A program made the position numbers and the translations under genes. Positions 1-8,250 of a DNA stretch of 64,000 nucleotides are shown one piece after another. The stretch's first letter is position 1, and each line of letters starts with the position of its first letter. The stretch is taken from the NCBI RefSeq assembly GCF_030811655.1, contig NZ_JAUSRE010000011.1, forward strand, positions 62,001-126,000, written 5' to 3'. Origin of the DNA: Pseudarthrobacter enclensis. GTDB lineage: Bacteria; Actinomycetota; Actinomycetes; Actinomycetales; Micrococcaceae. A model generated the notes under the pieces. That model made no database searches. It saw nothing but the letters and a program-made list of their open reading frames with translations, and was not told the origin of the DNA.

Positions 1-275
1 ACCAGGCTGAGCGCGCCGGCACGCGTTTCCGGGGTGGTGATTTCTGAAACTTTGATGGCCAGTACTACCAGGGCCGGGGCCAGGACGGCCATCCAGAGCC
101 CGGCGCTGGCAATGGGCATGCCGATCACGTAGGCACGGGGTGTGCGGATTGGTGCCCCGGCGGGGACGGTTGAGGTGCTGGACGTTGAAGCAGTGCTGGG
201 GTTTGAAACGGTGTTTGAGGGCGTTCCGCCGGCAGGCAGTCCTGCGGAATCCTCGCTGATGGTCTTGATGGCCAC
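1..275 (-). CDS. MFS transporter, N-terminal part (runs off the window)
   Basis: Only the first 91 codons are inside the window; the reading frame stays open to base 1. I start it at the GTG at 275, which has a GGAGG ribosome-binding site four bases upstream (280-284). The first 45 residues are a hydrophilic Ser/Thr/Pro-rich tail; then comes a hydrophobic stretch typical of the first transmembrane helix of a drug or solute exporter of the major facilitator superfamily. It is transcribed away from the TetR gene at 386, and an 11-bp-arm palindrome lies between them, so TetR control is likely. The family call rests on one helix and on context, so the substrate is unknown. Confidence 0.5.
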   Translation of the reverse strand, partial: MAIKTISEDSAGLPAGGTPSNTVSNPSTASTSSTSTVPAGAPIRTPRAYVIGMPIASAGLWMAVLAPALVVLAIKVSEITTPETRAGALSL

Positions 276-332
276 GATGCCTCCTGACAAAAAAGTGACC
301 CTCCGTTGGGTCCTGCAGAAGATGGTACCCGC

Positions 333-357
333 AAAAACCTAGTGTGACTAGGTTTTT
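333..357. promoter_or_regulatory. Perfect inverted repeat, candidate TetR operator
   Basis: AAAAACCTAGT and ACTAGGTTTTT are perfect 11-base inverted arms separated by GTG. The site lies between the divergent MFS and TetR starts and overlaps the expected -35 area of the TetR gene. A palindrome of this size between a TetR regulator and its divergent transporter is the usual autoregulatory operator. Confidence 0.75.
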
Positions 358-373
358 TGAATTGGCGTTGAAA

Positions 374-379
374 TACACT
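374..379 (+). promoter_or_regulatory. -10 box of a leaderless promoter (TetR gene)
   Basis: TACACT lies six bases before the ATG at 386, so the transcript probably begins at or next to the start codon and has no ribosome-binding site. Confidence 0.4.
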
Positions 380-385
380 GGCCTG

Positions 386-976
386 ATGCCTTCATCAAAG
401 CCGCGCGGCCAGTACGCCAAAGGCGCGGAACGCCGGGAACAGATCATCCAGACGGCCACGGACGTCTTCGCTACCGAAGGCTTTGAAGGCACGGCGCTCA
501 AGCGCGTGGCAGAGCTGGTCGGGGTGAGGGAAGCAACCCTTTTCCATTACTTCCGGGGCAAGCAGGAACTCTTGACCGCCGTCCTGGCTGAGCGTGACCG
601 GCGCAGCCTCGCGGCAATGGAAGCGGACCAGGCGGGGTTGGCGCTGATGGTGCGCTCCGCGGAACGGAACCGCCGCGAACCCGGGCTGACCACGCTGTAC
701 GCCGTGGCATCCGCCACCGCCAACGATCCTGACCACGACTCGCACGCCTACTTCAAGGAACGCTACGCCGAGGTGGTCGGCGTGCTGGCGGCGGACATTG
801 AACGCCGACAATCAGAGGGGGCGGCCCGCTCGGACCTGCCGGCGGAGGACCTGGCCCGCATGGTGGTGGCCGTCTCCGATGGCCTGCAGCTGCAGTGGCT
901 CTATGACAAAGGCGTGGACGTGGCGGACGGCCTGCGCGATTTTATCGATGTACTCCTGAAACCGCCGCCCGCCTAG
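386..976 (+). CDS. TetR/AcrR-family transcriptional regulator
   Basis: This 196-residue protein has a classical TetR N-terminal helix-turn-helix (RREQIIQTATDVFATEGFEG, then TALKRVAELVGVREATLFHYF at about residues 17-55), followed by an all-helical ligand-binding domain. I chose the ATG at 386 rather than an in-frame start at 344 because 344 lies inside the palindromic operator and the family core starts shortly after 386. There is no Shine-Dalgarno; a TACACT box six bases upstream suggests leaderless expression. It is divergent from the MFS gene and most likely represses that transporter and itself. The inducer cannot be read from the sequence. Confidence 0.85.
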   Translation: MPSSKPRGQYAKGAERREQIIQTATDVFATEGFEGTALKRVAELVGVREATLFHYFRGKQELLTAVLAERDRRSLAAMEADQAGLALMVRSAERNRREPGLTTLYAVASATANDPDHDSHAYFKERYAEVVGVLAADIERRQSEGAARSDLPAEDLARMVVAVSDGLQLQWLYDKGVDVADGLRDFIDVLLKPPPA

Positions 977-982
977 CCCATA

Positions 983-2017
983 TCAGCCGTGGACTGTGGT
1001 CCGCGGCGCTTTCGCCGGTCCCGTGCTGGCCCGGACTTCCAGGCGCGGCTGGTACCAGCCGCCGGGAGGCTCGTCACCTTCCTTGCGGATCAGGGCCCGG
1101 AGCTGGCGCCATGCCTGCTCGCCCAGCTCGGTAATGGGCACCGCCCCGGTGGTGAGGGCCGGCGTCGTATACCTGGCAAAGGGGATGTCATCGAAGCCGG
1201 TCACGGAGATGTCGCCGGGAACCTCCAGCCCGCGCTCGTGCAGGCCGCTCATCAGGCCCATGGCCACCAGGTCGTTGAAGGCCAGGATTCCGGTGGCCCC
1301 GCTGGCCAGTACGGCATCGACGGCTTCATGGCCGGTGTCGAAATCCGAGCCGCCCTCCAGCATGGTTACGTCAACGTGCGGGTGGGCGGCCATGAACGCC
1401 TCCAGCCCCTTGAGCCGCATGTCGTTGGAGGCGCTCCCGTGCGGGCCTGCCAGGAAGGCCAGCCGCGCATGGCCCAGTTCCACCAGGTGCTCCGCAATGT
1501 CCTGGACGCCCTGGCCGTAGTCAACCACCAGGCTGGGAACGCCCGGCGCCGCGGTGGTCCGGTTGATCAGGACCAGGGGATGCAGCGACGGTGCGATCTC
1601 CTCCAGTTCGGCATCCGACATTCGCGGGGCGCACAGGACCAGTCCGTCGCACCGCCGGCGTGCCTCGCCGGCAAGGATGGACTCCTCGCTGGAAACTTCG
1701 AACGAGTCTGCGATGAGCACGCGGTAACCGTCCTGGGCTGCTGCCCGGCTCAGGCCGCGAAGAATGGCTTGGAACGTGGGGTTGGCCAGGTCCGGCACCA
1801 CGATGCCGATGGTGTCCGTTTTGCCAAGGGCCAGGCTGCGTCCCACCGGATTGGGCTGGTACTTCAGCTCCGCCGCAGCCGCACGTACCCTGGCAGCGAT
1901 TTCCGGATCCACGGTGAAATTCCCGTTCATGACCCGCGAAACGGTGGCATGGGATACTCCGGCCTTTACGGCGACATCCGCGATGCCGATCCGGCCGCTT
2001 GCCGATTTCCTGGCCAT
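983..2017 (-). CDS. LacI-family regulator of the uronate/oligosaccharide region
   Basis: The protein is 344 residues. It has a LacI helix-turn-helix (IADVAVKAGVSHATVSRVMN, near residues 9-28), the hinge helix, and a periplasmic-binding-protein-like sensor domain of normal length. The start at 2017 is supported by GGAAGGG upstream; a longer in-frame extension would run through its own operators. Two identical GAAAGCGGTTTC sites lie at 2065-2076 and 2135-2146 and a 20-bp palindrome lies at 2208-2227 in front of the divergent uronate operon. Related sites precede 12,558 and 22,482. I infer that it represses all four units and is relieved by an acid-sugar or oligosaccharide intermediate. Confidence 0.88.
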   Translation of the reverse strand: MARKSASGRIGIADVAVKAGVSHATVSRVMNGNFTVDPEIAARVRAAAAELKYQPNPVGRSLALGKTDTIGIVVPDLANPTFQAILRGLSRAAAQDGYRVLIADSFEVSSEESILAGEARRRCDGLVLCAPRMSDAELEEIAPSLHPLVLINRTTAAPGVPSLVVDYGQGVQDIAEHLVELGHARLAFLAGPHGSASNDMRLKGLEAFMAAHPHVDVTMLEGGSDFDTGHEAVDAVLASGATGILAFNDLVAMGLMSGLHERGLEVPGDISVTGFDDIPFARYTTPALTTGAVPITELGEQAWRQLRALIRKEGDEPPGGWYQPRLEVRASTGPAKAPRTTVHG

Positions 2018-2064
2018 GGGGGAACCCTTCCTTGAGCGTGAAACCACAGCATATAACGGAGCAT

Positions 2065-2146
2065 GAAAGCGGTTTCTTCCGCTTTTCAGTGTTTCACGGG
2101 CGATGTCGGTTTCAGTGCTGACGCGCCTGAATGAGAAAGCGGTTTC
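2065..2146. promoter_or_regulatory. Two identical LacI-type operators
   Basis: The 12-mer GAAAGCGGTTTC occurs at 2065-2076 and again at 2135-2146. Each is a palindrome with one mismatch around the central CG typical of LacI-family sites. The first lies just upstream of a TATATGCT sequence that may be the -10 of the minus-strand LacI gene, so autoregulation is likely. Confidence 0.65.
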
Positions 2147-2164
2147 CATTAGTGCGGAGAACGG

Positions 2165-2227
2165 TTGACGGATCGGCTGTGAGGTTGGTACAAATTTTAT
2201 AACCGGATCGAGAAAACGCTTTCTCGA
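2165..2227 (+). promoter_or_regulatory. Promoter and LacI operator of the uronate operon
   Basis: TTGACG at 2165-2170 and TACAAA at 2189-2194 with an 18-base spacer form a good vegetative promoter. TCGAGAAAACGCTTTCTCGA at 2208-2227 follows immediately and is a 20-bp palindrome with a single mismatch, covering the region just past the start of transcription. This layout fits repression by the neighbouring LacI protein. Confidence 0.7.
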
Positions 2228-2304
2228 GTAGCTGGCGCCGAGAAACGCCAGCGAACACCAACGGCCGTCCCGTCGGCCGGTACTGAGCTTTCGAAAGGGA
2301 CCCC

Positions 2305-3717
2305 ATGGTCAACACAGCGCAAACGACGCCGGCCCACGCTGCTTCCCGGCACGGCACGGCTTCGGGCAGGGCGCGTATCGCGCTCATCGGGACCGGCGGC
2401 CGTTCCGAGATGTACATCCGCGCCATCTTCGGAAAACACGCGGACACCGCCGAACTGGTGGCGTTTTCCGACGTTAACCCGGGCCGCGTGGAGTTCTACC
2501 AGAAGCTCATCCAGGAACTGGGATCGCCGGGGCCGGTGGCGTCGTTTGAGCCCGCAGACCTCACCGCCTTCGTCCAGGCAAACAACATCGACCGCATCAT
2601 CGTCACCACCCCCGACTACACCCATGCCGACTACATCGTGGAGGGCCTGCGCGCGGGAGCCGATGTCGTCGTCGAAAAGCCCCTGACCATCGACGCGGAA
2701 AGCTGCCGACGCATCGTCCAGGCTGTCCACGAAACCGGCCGCAACGTGGTGGTCACATTCAATTACCGCTACTCGCCGCGCAACAGCGCCCTCAAGGAAA
2801 TCATCCAGAGCGGCGTGATCGGCAAAGTGACCTCCATCGACTTCAGCTGGGTTCTGGACACCGTGCACGGCGCCGACTACTTCCGCCGCTGGCACCGTGA
2901 GAAGAAGAATTCCGGCGGTCTGCTCATCCACAAGGCATCGCACCACTTCGACCTGGTCAACTGGTGGATCGACGACGTTCCGGAACGCGTCTTCGCCTCG
3001 GGCGGCCTGAAGTTCTACGGCGACAAGAACGCCGCCGAGCGCGGCCTGGGTCCACGCCCCGAGCGCGGCACGCCCGACGCCGAGGCGCCTGCCGGCGAAA
3101 AGGATCCCTTCGCGCTTGACCTGAGGGAGGACGAGCGGCTCAAGGCCCTCTTCCTGGACAACGAGCACTACGACGGCTACCGCCGGGACCAGGACGTGTT
3201 CACCGGCGGCATCACCATCGAGGACAACCTGGCACTGGTGGTGGAATACCAGGGCGGCCCGCGGCTGAGCTACTCACTGAACGCCCACAGCCCGTGGGAA
3301 GGCTACCGCGTGGCCGTCAACGGTACCGAGGGAAGGGCCGAACTCGAAGTGGTGGAGCGTGCCGCGGTCCTGCACAGCGCGGACCAAAAGACCGTGGTTG
3401 ACCCCAGCGCCACCCCCATCGAGGAAGAGGACGCGGTGCGCCGGAACGGCGAACGGCTGGTGGTCCAGCGCCACTGGGAGGCCGCGTACGAGGTGCCCAT
3501 CATCAACGGCGAAGGCGGCCACGGCGGCGGCGACGAGCTCCTGCTCTCGGACCTTTTCAACGGGCCGGGCGAGGATCCGCTGGGCCGTCCCTCCGGCTAC
3601 CTGGACGGGCTGCGCTCGGTGTCGGTGGGCATCGCCGGCAACCGCTCCCTGGAAACGTCCCTGCCCGTCAGGGTCGAGGACCTGGATCTTGGCGCCGACC
3701 TCCGCCGCGGCAAGTAA
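2305..3717 (+). CDS. Gfo/Idh/MocA-family sugar oxidoreductase
   Basis: The protein has 470 residues. It shows an N-terminal Rossmann fold (RIALIGTGGRSEMY, residues 24-37), the family signature VVEKPLTID near 122-130 with the conserved Lys, and a C-terminal alpha/beta domain with IHKASHHFDLVNW. GAAAGG precedes the ATG. It is the first gene of the LacI-controlled operon and is followed after 10 bases by the sugar dehydrogenase. The family oxidises or reduces sugars and their derivatives with NAD(P). At 470 residues it is longer than the usual 330-400; the extra part is mostly an insertion around residues 235-300. The substrate is unknown; a uronate or uronyl oligosaccharide would fit the operon. 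Confidence 0.85.
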   Translation: MVNTAQTTPAHAASRHGTASGRARIALIGTGGRSEMYIRAIFGKHADTAELVAFSDVNPGRVEFYQKLIQELGSPGPVASFEPADLTAFVQANNIDRIIVTTPDYTHADYIVEGLRAGADVVVEKPLTIDAESCRRIVQAVHETGRNVVVTFNYRYSPRNSALKEIIQSGVIGKVTSIDFSWVLDTVHGADYFRRWHREKKNSGGLLIHKASHHFDLVNWWIDDVPERVFASGGLKFYGDKNAAERGLGPRPERGTPDAEAPAGEKDPFALDLREDERLKALFLDNEHYDGYRRDQDVFTGGITIEDNLALVVEYQGGPRLSYSLNAHSPWEGYRVAVNGTEGRAELEVVERAAVLHSADQKTVVDPSATPIEEEDAVRRNGERLVVQRHWEAAYEVPIINGEGGHGGGDELLLSDLFNGPGEDPLGRPSGYLDGLRSVSVGIAGNRSLETSLPVRVEDLDLGADLRRGK

Positions 3718-3727
3718 GGGACAAACC

Positions 3728-4687
3728 ATGAGCAGGATACTTGTCACCGGCGGCTCCGGCCGCCTGGGCCGCAGCGTGGTGGCCGGACTGGCCCGGTCGG
3801 GTCACCAAGTGGTCTCGGTAGACCGCGACGGCGTGCCCGCTGGACTGCTGCCGCCCGGCGTCGTGCAGGAAACCACGGACCTGCTTGCGCCGGGGGAGGC
3901 CTTGCGGCTGATCGAGGCAACAAAGCCCGACGCCGTCATCCACCTTGCGGCAATCGCCGTGCCGTTCAGCGCGCCGGAGGACGTCATCTTCACCACCAAC
4001 ACCCGGCTCGCCTTCGCCGTGATCAGCGCGGCGACGCAGGTGGGGGTGCCGAAGATCGTCACTGCCAGCAGCCCCACTGTCCTCGGCTACGGCTGCCCGG
4101 CGGGCTGGCTGCCGCCGTCGTTCCCGCTGGATGAACGGACCCCGCCCAAGCCCTGGAACGCCTACGCGCTGTCCAAGCTCATCGCAGAGCAGACCATGCA
4201 GATGTTCGCCGCAGCCCAGGGGGAGAAGATCCGCTACGCGGCGTTCCGGCCGTGCTTCGTCATATCCCCAGAGGAGTGGGAGGGCGCCCCCACCCAGCAG
4301 GGCCACACCCTGGCCGAACGGCTGGCAGACCCGGCCCTCTCCGCGCCGGCACTGTTCAACTATGTCGATGCGCGGGACGTGGCCGACTTCCTGGACCTGC
4401 TGCTGCAGAAGATGCCGGACATCCCGAACGGGGAAACCTTCTTCGTAGGGGCAGCAGATGCGCTTGCCACCGCGCCCCTTGCGGAGCTGATCCCCAGGTT
4501 CCTGCCAGGATGCGAAGCCCTCAGCGCCGGCCTTAGCGGCACCAGCCCCGCGTTCTCCATCGCCAAGGCACAGGAACTGCTCGGCTGGCAGCCCAAGCGC
4601 AGCTGGCGCACCGAACTCAAGTCCATCCTCAACGACGACGCCTCCACGCTGGTGACCGCCGGCAACCGGGGCAAGGAGGCATCATGA
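3728..4687 (+). CDS. NAD-dependent epimerase/dehydratase-family protein, candidate uronate dehydrogenase
   Basis: This 319-residue extended short-chain dehydrogenase has a TGGSGRLG dinucleotide-binding loop at residues 7-14 and a YALSK catalytic Tyr-Lys pair (Y146, K150). AAGGGA precedes the ATG at 3728. The stop overlaps the next start in an ATGA. Uronate dehydrogenases belong to this fold and catalyse the first step of the oxidative uronate route, and the next three genes encode the later steps, so that role is plausible. It is longer than known uronate dehydrogenases (about 265 residues), so another sugar dehydrogenase or epimerase cannot be excluded. Confidence 0.7.
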   Translation: MSRILVTGGSGRLGRSVVAGLARSGHQVVSVDRDGVPAGLLPPGVVQETTDLLAPGEALRLIEATKPDAVIHLAAIAVPFSAPEDVIFTTNTRLAFAVISAATQVGVPKIVTASSPTVLGYGCPAGWLPPSFPLDERTPPKPWNAYALSKLIAEQTMQMFAAAQGEKIRYAAFRPCFVISPEEWEGAPTQQGHTLAERLADPALSAPALFNYVDARDVADFLDLLLQKMPDIPNGETFFVGAADALATAPLAELIPRFLPGCEALSAGLSGTSPAFSIAKAQELLGWQPKRSWRTELKSILNDDASTLVTAGNRGKEAS

Positions 4688-5589
4688 AATTCGACGGCGT
4701 ACTTTTCTTCCCCGTCACCCCGTTCACGGCCGAAGGGGCGGTGGACGTTGAACTGCTCAAGGAACACATCGGCTCCCGGCTGCCGTTCGGACCCGGCGGC
4801 GTTTTCCCTGCCTGCGGGACCGGGGAATTCCACGCCCTCAGCATCGATGAGGTCCGTACCGTGGTGGCGGCCGCCGTCGAAGTTGTTGCCGGCAAGGTTC
4901 CGGTGGTGGCAGGTGCGGGCGGACCGCTGGGCCATGCGCTCGCCGCGGCGCGCGCCGCCGAGGAAGCAGGCGCCGATGCCCTCCTGGTGCTGCCGCCGTA
5001 CCTGGTGACCGGCCCCACCGACGGTTTGGTGGCCTACATCGAGGCCGTGGCGAACGCCGGCAGCCTGCCGGTCATCGTCTACCACCGCGGCAACGCAAAG
5101 TTCACTGCCGCGGCCATGGCCAAGCTCGCCGCCAACCCCAAGGTCATCGGCTTCAAGGACGGCCTGGGCGACGTTGGCCTGGCCCAGGAGATCGTGACCG
5201 CCGTCAAGGCCACCGGACGGACTGACTTTGCTTTCTTCAACGGCCTGCTCACCGCGGAACTGACCCAGGGCGCCTACCGCGGCCTGGGCATCCCGCTGTA
5301 TTCGTCGGCCGCGTTCGCGATGGCGCCGGAGATCGCCAAGGCGTATTACGACGCCTACGTCTCCGGCGACGAGGACCGCCGCAACGCGCTCCTGGAGGGC
5401 TTCTATGCGCCCCTGGTCCGCCTCCGCGACCAGACCCCCGGCTTCGGTGTTTCCCTGATCAAAGCCGGTCTGCGGCTGGGCGGCCTCCCGGTCGGTTCCG
5501 TGCGGGCGCCGCTGGTTGACCCCACGGAGGAGCAGTTGGTGGAGCTGAAGGCCATCCTGGCCAAGGGCTACGAGCTGGCCGGCCGCTGA
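4684..5589 (+). CDS. kdgD: 5-dehydro-4-deoxyglucarate dehydratase (KdgD-like)
   Basis: This 301-residue protein of the dihydrodipicolinate synthase superfamily has a TIM-barrel fold. Schiff-base Lys158 lies in VIGFKDGLGD, Tyr133 in IVYHRGN, and the pocket motif GTGEFHAL near 45-52 is characteristic of KdgD proteins. The enzyme dehydrates and decarboxylates 5-dehydro-4-deoxyglucarate to alpha-ketoglutarate semialdehyde, the substrate of the dehydrogenase at 6730. Its ATG overlaps the previous stop, and its stop overlaps the next start (TGATG), so the operon is translationally coupled. Confidence 0.85.
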   Translation: MKFDGVLFFPVTPFTAEGAVDVELLKEHIGSRLPFGPGGVFPACGTGEFHALSIDEVRTVVAAAVEVVAGKVPVVAGAGGPLGHALAAARAAEEAGADALLVLPPYLVTGPTDGLVAYIEAVANAGSLPVIVYHRGNAKFTAAAMAKLAANPKVIGFKDGLGDVGLAQEIVTAVKATGRTDFAFFNGLLTAELTQGAYRGLGIPLYSSAAFAMAPEIAKAYYDAYVSGDEDRRNALLEGFYAPLVRLRDQTPGFGVSLIKAGLRLGGLPVGSVRAPLVDPTEEQLVELKAILAKGYELAGR

Positions 5590-6692
5590 TGAGCGCGCCC
5601 GCGGCCGAAACCGTCCGCACCATTCCCCGGATCAGCGGCCTGTCCAGCCGGCTACTCACCGTTCCGCTCCGCCGGCACTGGGGTGCGGGGGCGCCCGAAA
5701 ACCATGTGATCGCCACCGAGCTTCACACGGACGACGGCGGCACGGGCTTTGGCTTTTCCTGGACACCTACCATCGGCCCCCAGGCAGTCAAGGCCTTGCT
5801 GGACTACGACATCGCCCCGTTCGTCACCGGCCTTCCGGCCGAGCCGGAAACGGTGTGGGACGCGCTGTGGAAGCGGCTGCACGAGGCCGGCGGCGGGGGA
5901 CTGACCACCATCGCCATGGCTGGTGTGGACCTTGCGCTCTGGGACCTGCGGGCCCGCCGCGCCGGAACGTCCGTTACCGGCTTCATCGGGCAGCGGCAGG
6001 AGTCCGCCGAGGTCTACGGGTCCGGGGTAAACCTGCATTACACGCTCGAGGAGCTGGTGGCCCAGGCCGAACGCTGGGTTGCTGCCGGCCACCAGGCGGT
6101 CAAGATCAAGGTGGGCAAGCCGGACCTCCGCGAAGACTACGAACGCGTGCAGGCCGTCCGTTCCGTCCTGGGCCCGCACCGCAGGCTCATGATCGACGCG
6201 AACCAGCGGTGGGACCTGCCCACAACCTTCCGCGCACTCGATGTGCTGGCCGAATTCGGGCTGGAGTGGCTGGAGGAACCGATCCGGGCCGACGACCTCT
6301 GGGCCTACCGCAGGCTCCGGAAGCACTCGCCCGTGCCCATCGCCCTTGGCGAAAACCTCCACACCATCTACCGGTTCCGCGATTTCATTGAAGCGGAGGC
6401 GGTGGACATCATCCAGCCCAACATCATCCGGGTGGGCGGCATTACCCCGTTCCGGCGGATCGTGGAGCTGGCCCGGACCCACAGCATCAAGGTGATGCCG
6501 CACCTGCTGCCGGAGCTGTCCGGGCAGTTGGCGCTCACCATGGCAGAACCCACCATGGTGGAGGACGTGGAGGAGGCGTCCTTCGAACAGCTGGGCGTCC
6601 TGGCCGGGCCCTCGCCGGTCCGGTTCGGGAACAGCCGGGTCACCCTGGCGGGCCAGCCAGGCCTGGGTTTCCGTTTCCGGGACGCGCTGTGA
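5589..6692 (+). CDS. Enolase-superfamily acid-sugar dehydratase (mandelate racemase group)
   Basis: The protein has 367 residues with an enolase-type capping domain and barrel. KIKVGK carries the K-x-K acid/base (K172, K174). The three metal ligands are D203 (MIDANQRW), E229 (WLEEPI) and E255 (ALGENL). D273 and H305 form the His-Asp dyad of the mandelate racemase group. Members dehydrate galactarate, glucarate or related acid sugars. Placed between the dehydrogenase/KdgD genes and the semialdehyde dehydrogenase, it most likely makes 5-dehydro-4-deoxyglucarate. Which acid sugar it accepts cannot be told from sequence. Confidence 0.8.
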   Translation: MSAPAAETVRTIPRISGLSSRLLTVPLRRHWGAGAPENHVIATELHTDDGGTGFGFSWTPTIGPQAVKALLDYDIAPFVTGLPAEPETVWDALWKRLHEAGGGGLTTIAMAGVDLALWDLRARRAGTSVTGFIGQRQESAEVYGSGVNLHYTLEELVAQAERWVAAGHQAVKIKVGKPDLREDYERVQAVRSVLGPHRRLMIDANQRWDLPTTFRALDVLAEFGLEWLEEPIRADDLWAYRRLRKHSPVPIALGENLHTIYRFRDFIEAEAVDIIQPNIIRVGGITPFRRIVELARTHSIKVMPHLLPELSGQLALTMAEPTMVEDVEEASFEQLGVLAGPSPVRFGNSRVTLAGQPGLGFRFRDAL

Positions 6693-6729
6693 CCATGAAT
6701 CTCCGTACGACGACGAACAGGTACCTGAC

Positions 6730-8181
6730 GTGACAACTGCAACGCTTTCCCTGACAGGGATCACTTCCGCTGCCACCGCAGCAGCCCGCATCTCCGCTGC
6801 TGCCTCCGACGCCGAGCGCGCGGGCTGGTTGAACGCGGTAGCTGACGCCCTGGATGCCAACACAGCAGAACTGGTGGAGATCGCAGACGCCGAAACCAGC
6901 CTGGGTGCACCGCGCCTGACGGGGGAGGTAGCCCGCACCACCGGCCAGCTGCGCCTTTTCGCCCGCGTGATCACCGAGGGTTCCTACCTGGAAGCCATCA
7001 TCGACCACGCCGACCCGGCCGCCACCCCGCCCAAACCGGACCTGCGCCGGATCCTCAAGCCCATCGGTCCGGTCGCCGTCTTCTCGGCCTCGAACTTCCC
7101 GTTCGCCTTCTCCGTGGGCGGGGGCGACACCGCCTCAGCCCTCGCCGTCGGCTGCTCCGTGATCGTCAAGGCCCACTCCGGCCACCTGCGGCTTTCCGAG
7201 CGCACGGCGGAGATCGTGGCGGAAGCACTCCGCGGCGCGGGTGCGCCGGAGGGCCTGTTCGCCCTGGTCAGCGGCCGCGAAGTGGGAACTGCATTGGTCC
7301 AGGACCCGGCCATCAAGGCCGTGGGTTTCACAGGCTCCATTCCGGGCGGAAGGGCCCTGTTCGACCTCGCCACCTCCCGCCCCGATCCCATCCCGTTCTA
7401 CGGGGAACTGGGCAGCCTCAATCCCGTGGTCATCACGGCCGCAGCGCTGCAGGCGCGCTCGGGGGAACTCGCCGCCGGGCTTGCCGGGTCCTTCACCCTT
7501 GGGGCGGGCCAGTTCTGCACCAAGCCCGGCCTGGTGTTCATCCCCGCCGGGACCCGGTTCGCCGCGGAAGTGGCTGAGGCCAGCCAGGACAAGCCTGCGG
7601 CCCGCATGCTGACCACCCGCATCGCCGAGGCCTACCCGGACGGGCTGCGCAGCTTCGCTGCTGTTGACGGCGTGCACGTGGCCAGCGGCAGCGTGGACCA
7701 GGACGCCGTGGCCCATGGCGCCGCTCCCGTGGTGTTCTCCACGAGTGCCGCCACGGTGTTGGAGCAGCCGGACAAGCTGCTGGAGGAATGCTTCGGACCC
7801 ACCACCATCCTCATTGAGTACGCGGACCAGGACGAACTGTCCGCCGTCCTGGCCAAGGTGCCGGGCAGCCTGACCGCCACCCTCCACGCCGGGCCCGGAG
7901 AGGACATCGCCGCCTTGGTGGAGCAGCTCTCCGGCCTGGCCGGCCGGGTCCTGTTCGACGGCTGGCCAACCGGCGTCGCCGTGAACTGGGCCCAGCAGCA
8001 CGGCGGCCCGTACCCTGCCACCACCTCGCTGTTCACATCGGTTGGTGCGACGGCGGTCCGCAGGTTCCAGCGCCCGGTGGCCTACCAGGACGCCCCGGAA
8101 GCAGTGCTGCACCCGGCGCTGCGCGAGGACAATCCGCTGGGCATCCCCCGCCGCGTGGACGGGGAACTGCAGCTTCCGTAG
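6730..8181 (+). CDS. Alpha-ketoglutarate semialdehyde (2,5-dioxovalerate) dehydrogenase
   Basis: This 483-residue aldehyde dehydrogenase has SNFPFAF at 121-127, general-base E226 in FYGELG, and catalytic C263 in GAGQFCTKPG. The GAGQFCTKPG and SNFPFAFSVGGGDTASAL signatures are those of the subgroup that oxidises alpha-ketoglutarate semialdehyde to 2-oxoglutarate with NAD(P). It completes the uronate route encoded by the operon and feeds the TCA cycle. The GTG start at 6730 has no strong ribosome-binding site; it overlaps the stop of a 12-codon frame (6695-6733) in a GTGA, so coupling is possible. A strong hairpin follows the gene. Confidence 0.87.
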   Translation: MTTATLSLTGITSAATAAARISAAASDAERAGWLNAVADALDANTAELVEIADAETSLGAPRLTGEVARTTGQLRLFARVITEGSYLEAIIDHADPAATPPKPDLRRILKPIGPVAVFSASNFPFAFSVGGGDTASALAVGCSVIVKAHSGHLRLSERTAEIVAEALRGAGAPEGLFALVSGREVGTALVQDPAIKAVGFTGSIPGGRALFDLATSRPDPIPFYGELGSLNPVVITAAALQARSGELAAGLAGSFTLGAGQFCTKPGLVFIPAGTRFAAEVAEASQDKPAARMLTTRIAEAYPDGLRSFAAVDGVHVASGSVDQDAVAHGAAPVVFSTSAATVLEQPDKLLEECFGPTTILIEYADQDELSAVLAKVPGSLTATLHAGPGEDIAALVEQLSGLAGRVLFDGWPTGVAVNWAQQHGGPYPATTSLFTSVGATAVRRFQRPVAYQDAPEAVLHPALREDNPLGIPRRVDGELQLP

Positions 8182-8203
8182 AGCGCGGTTTCGACAGCAC
8201 AAC

Positions 8204-8242
8204 AAGTAATCCCCCGGGCCTTTCGGCTCCGGGGGATTACTT
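8204..8242. terminator. Bidirectional terminator between convergent operons
   Basis: Arms AAGTAATCCCCCGG and CCGGGGGATTACTT pair perfectly over 14 bases with an 11-base loop. The site lies between the convergent semialdehyde dehydrogenase and M24-fold genes; both flanks have short T/A runs. Confidence 0.85.
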
Positions 8243-8250
8243 TGTGCTTC

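Noticed and set aside
344..385. Earlier start for the TetR protein
   Set aside because: It would begin within the palindromic operator, and the added residues do not match the family.
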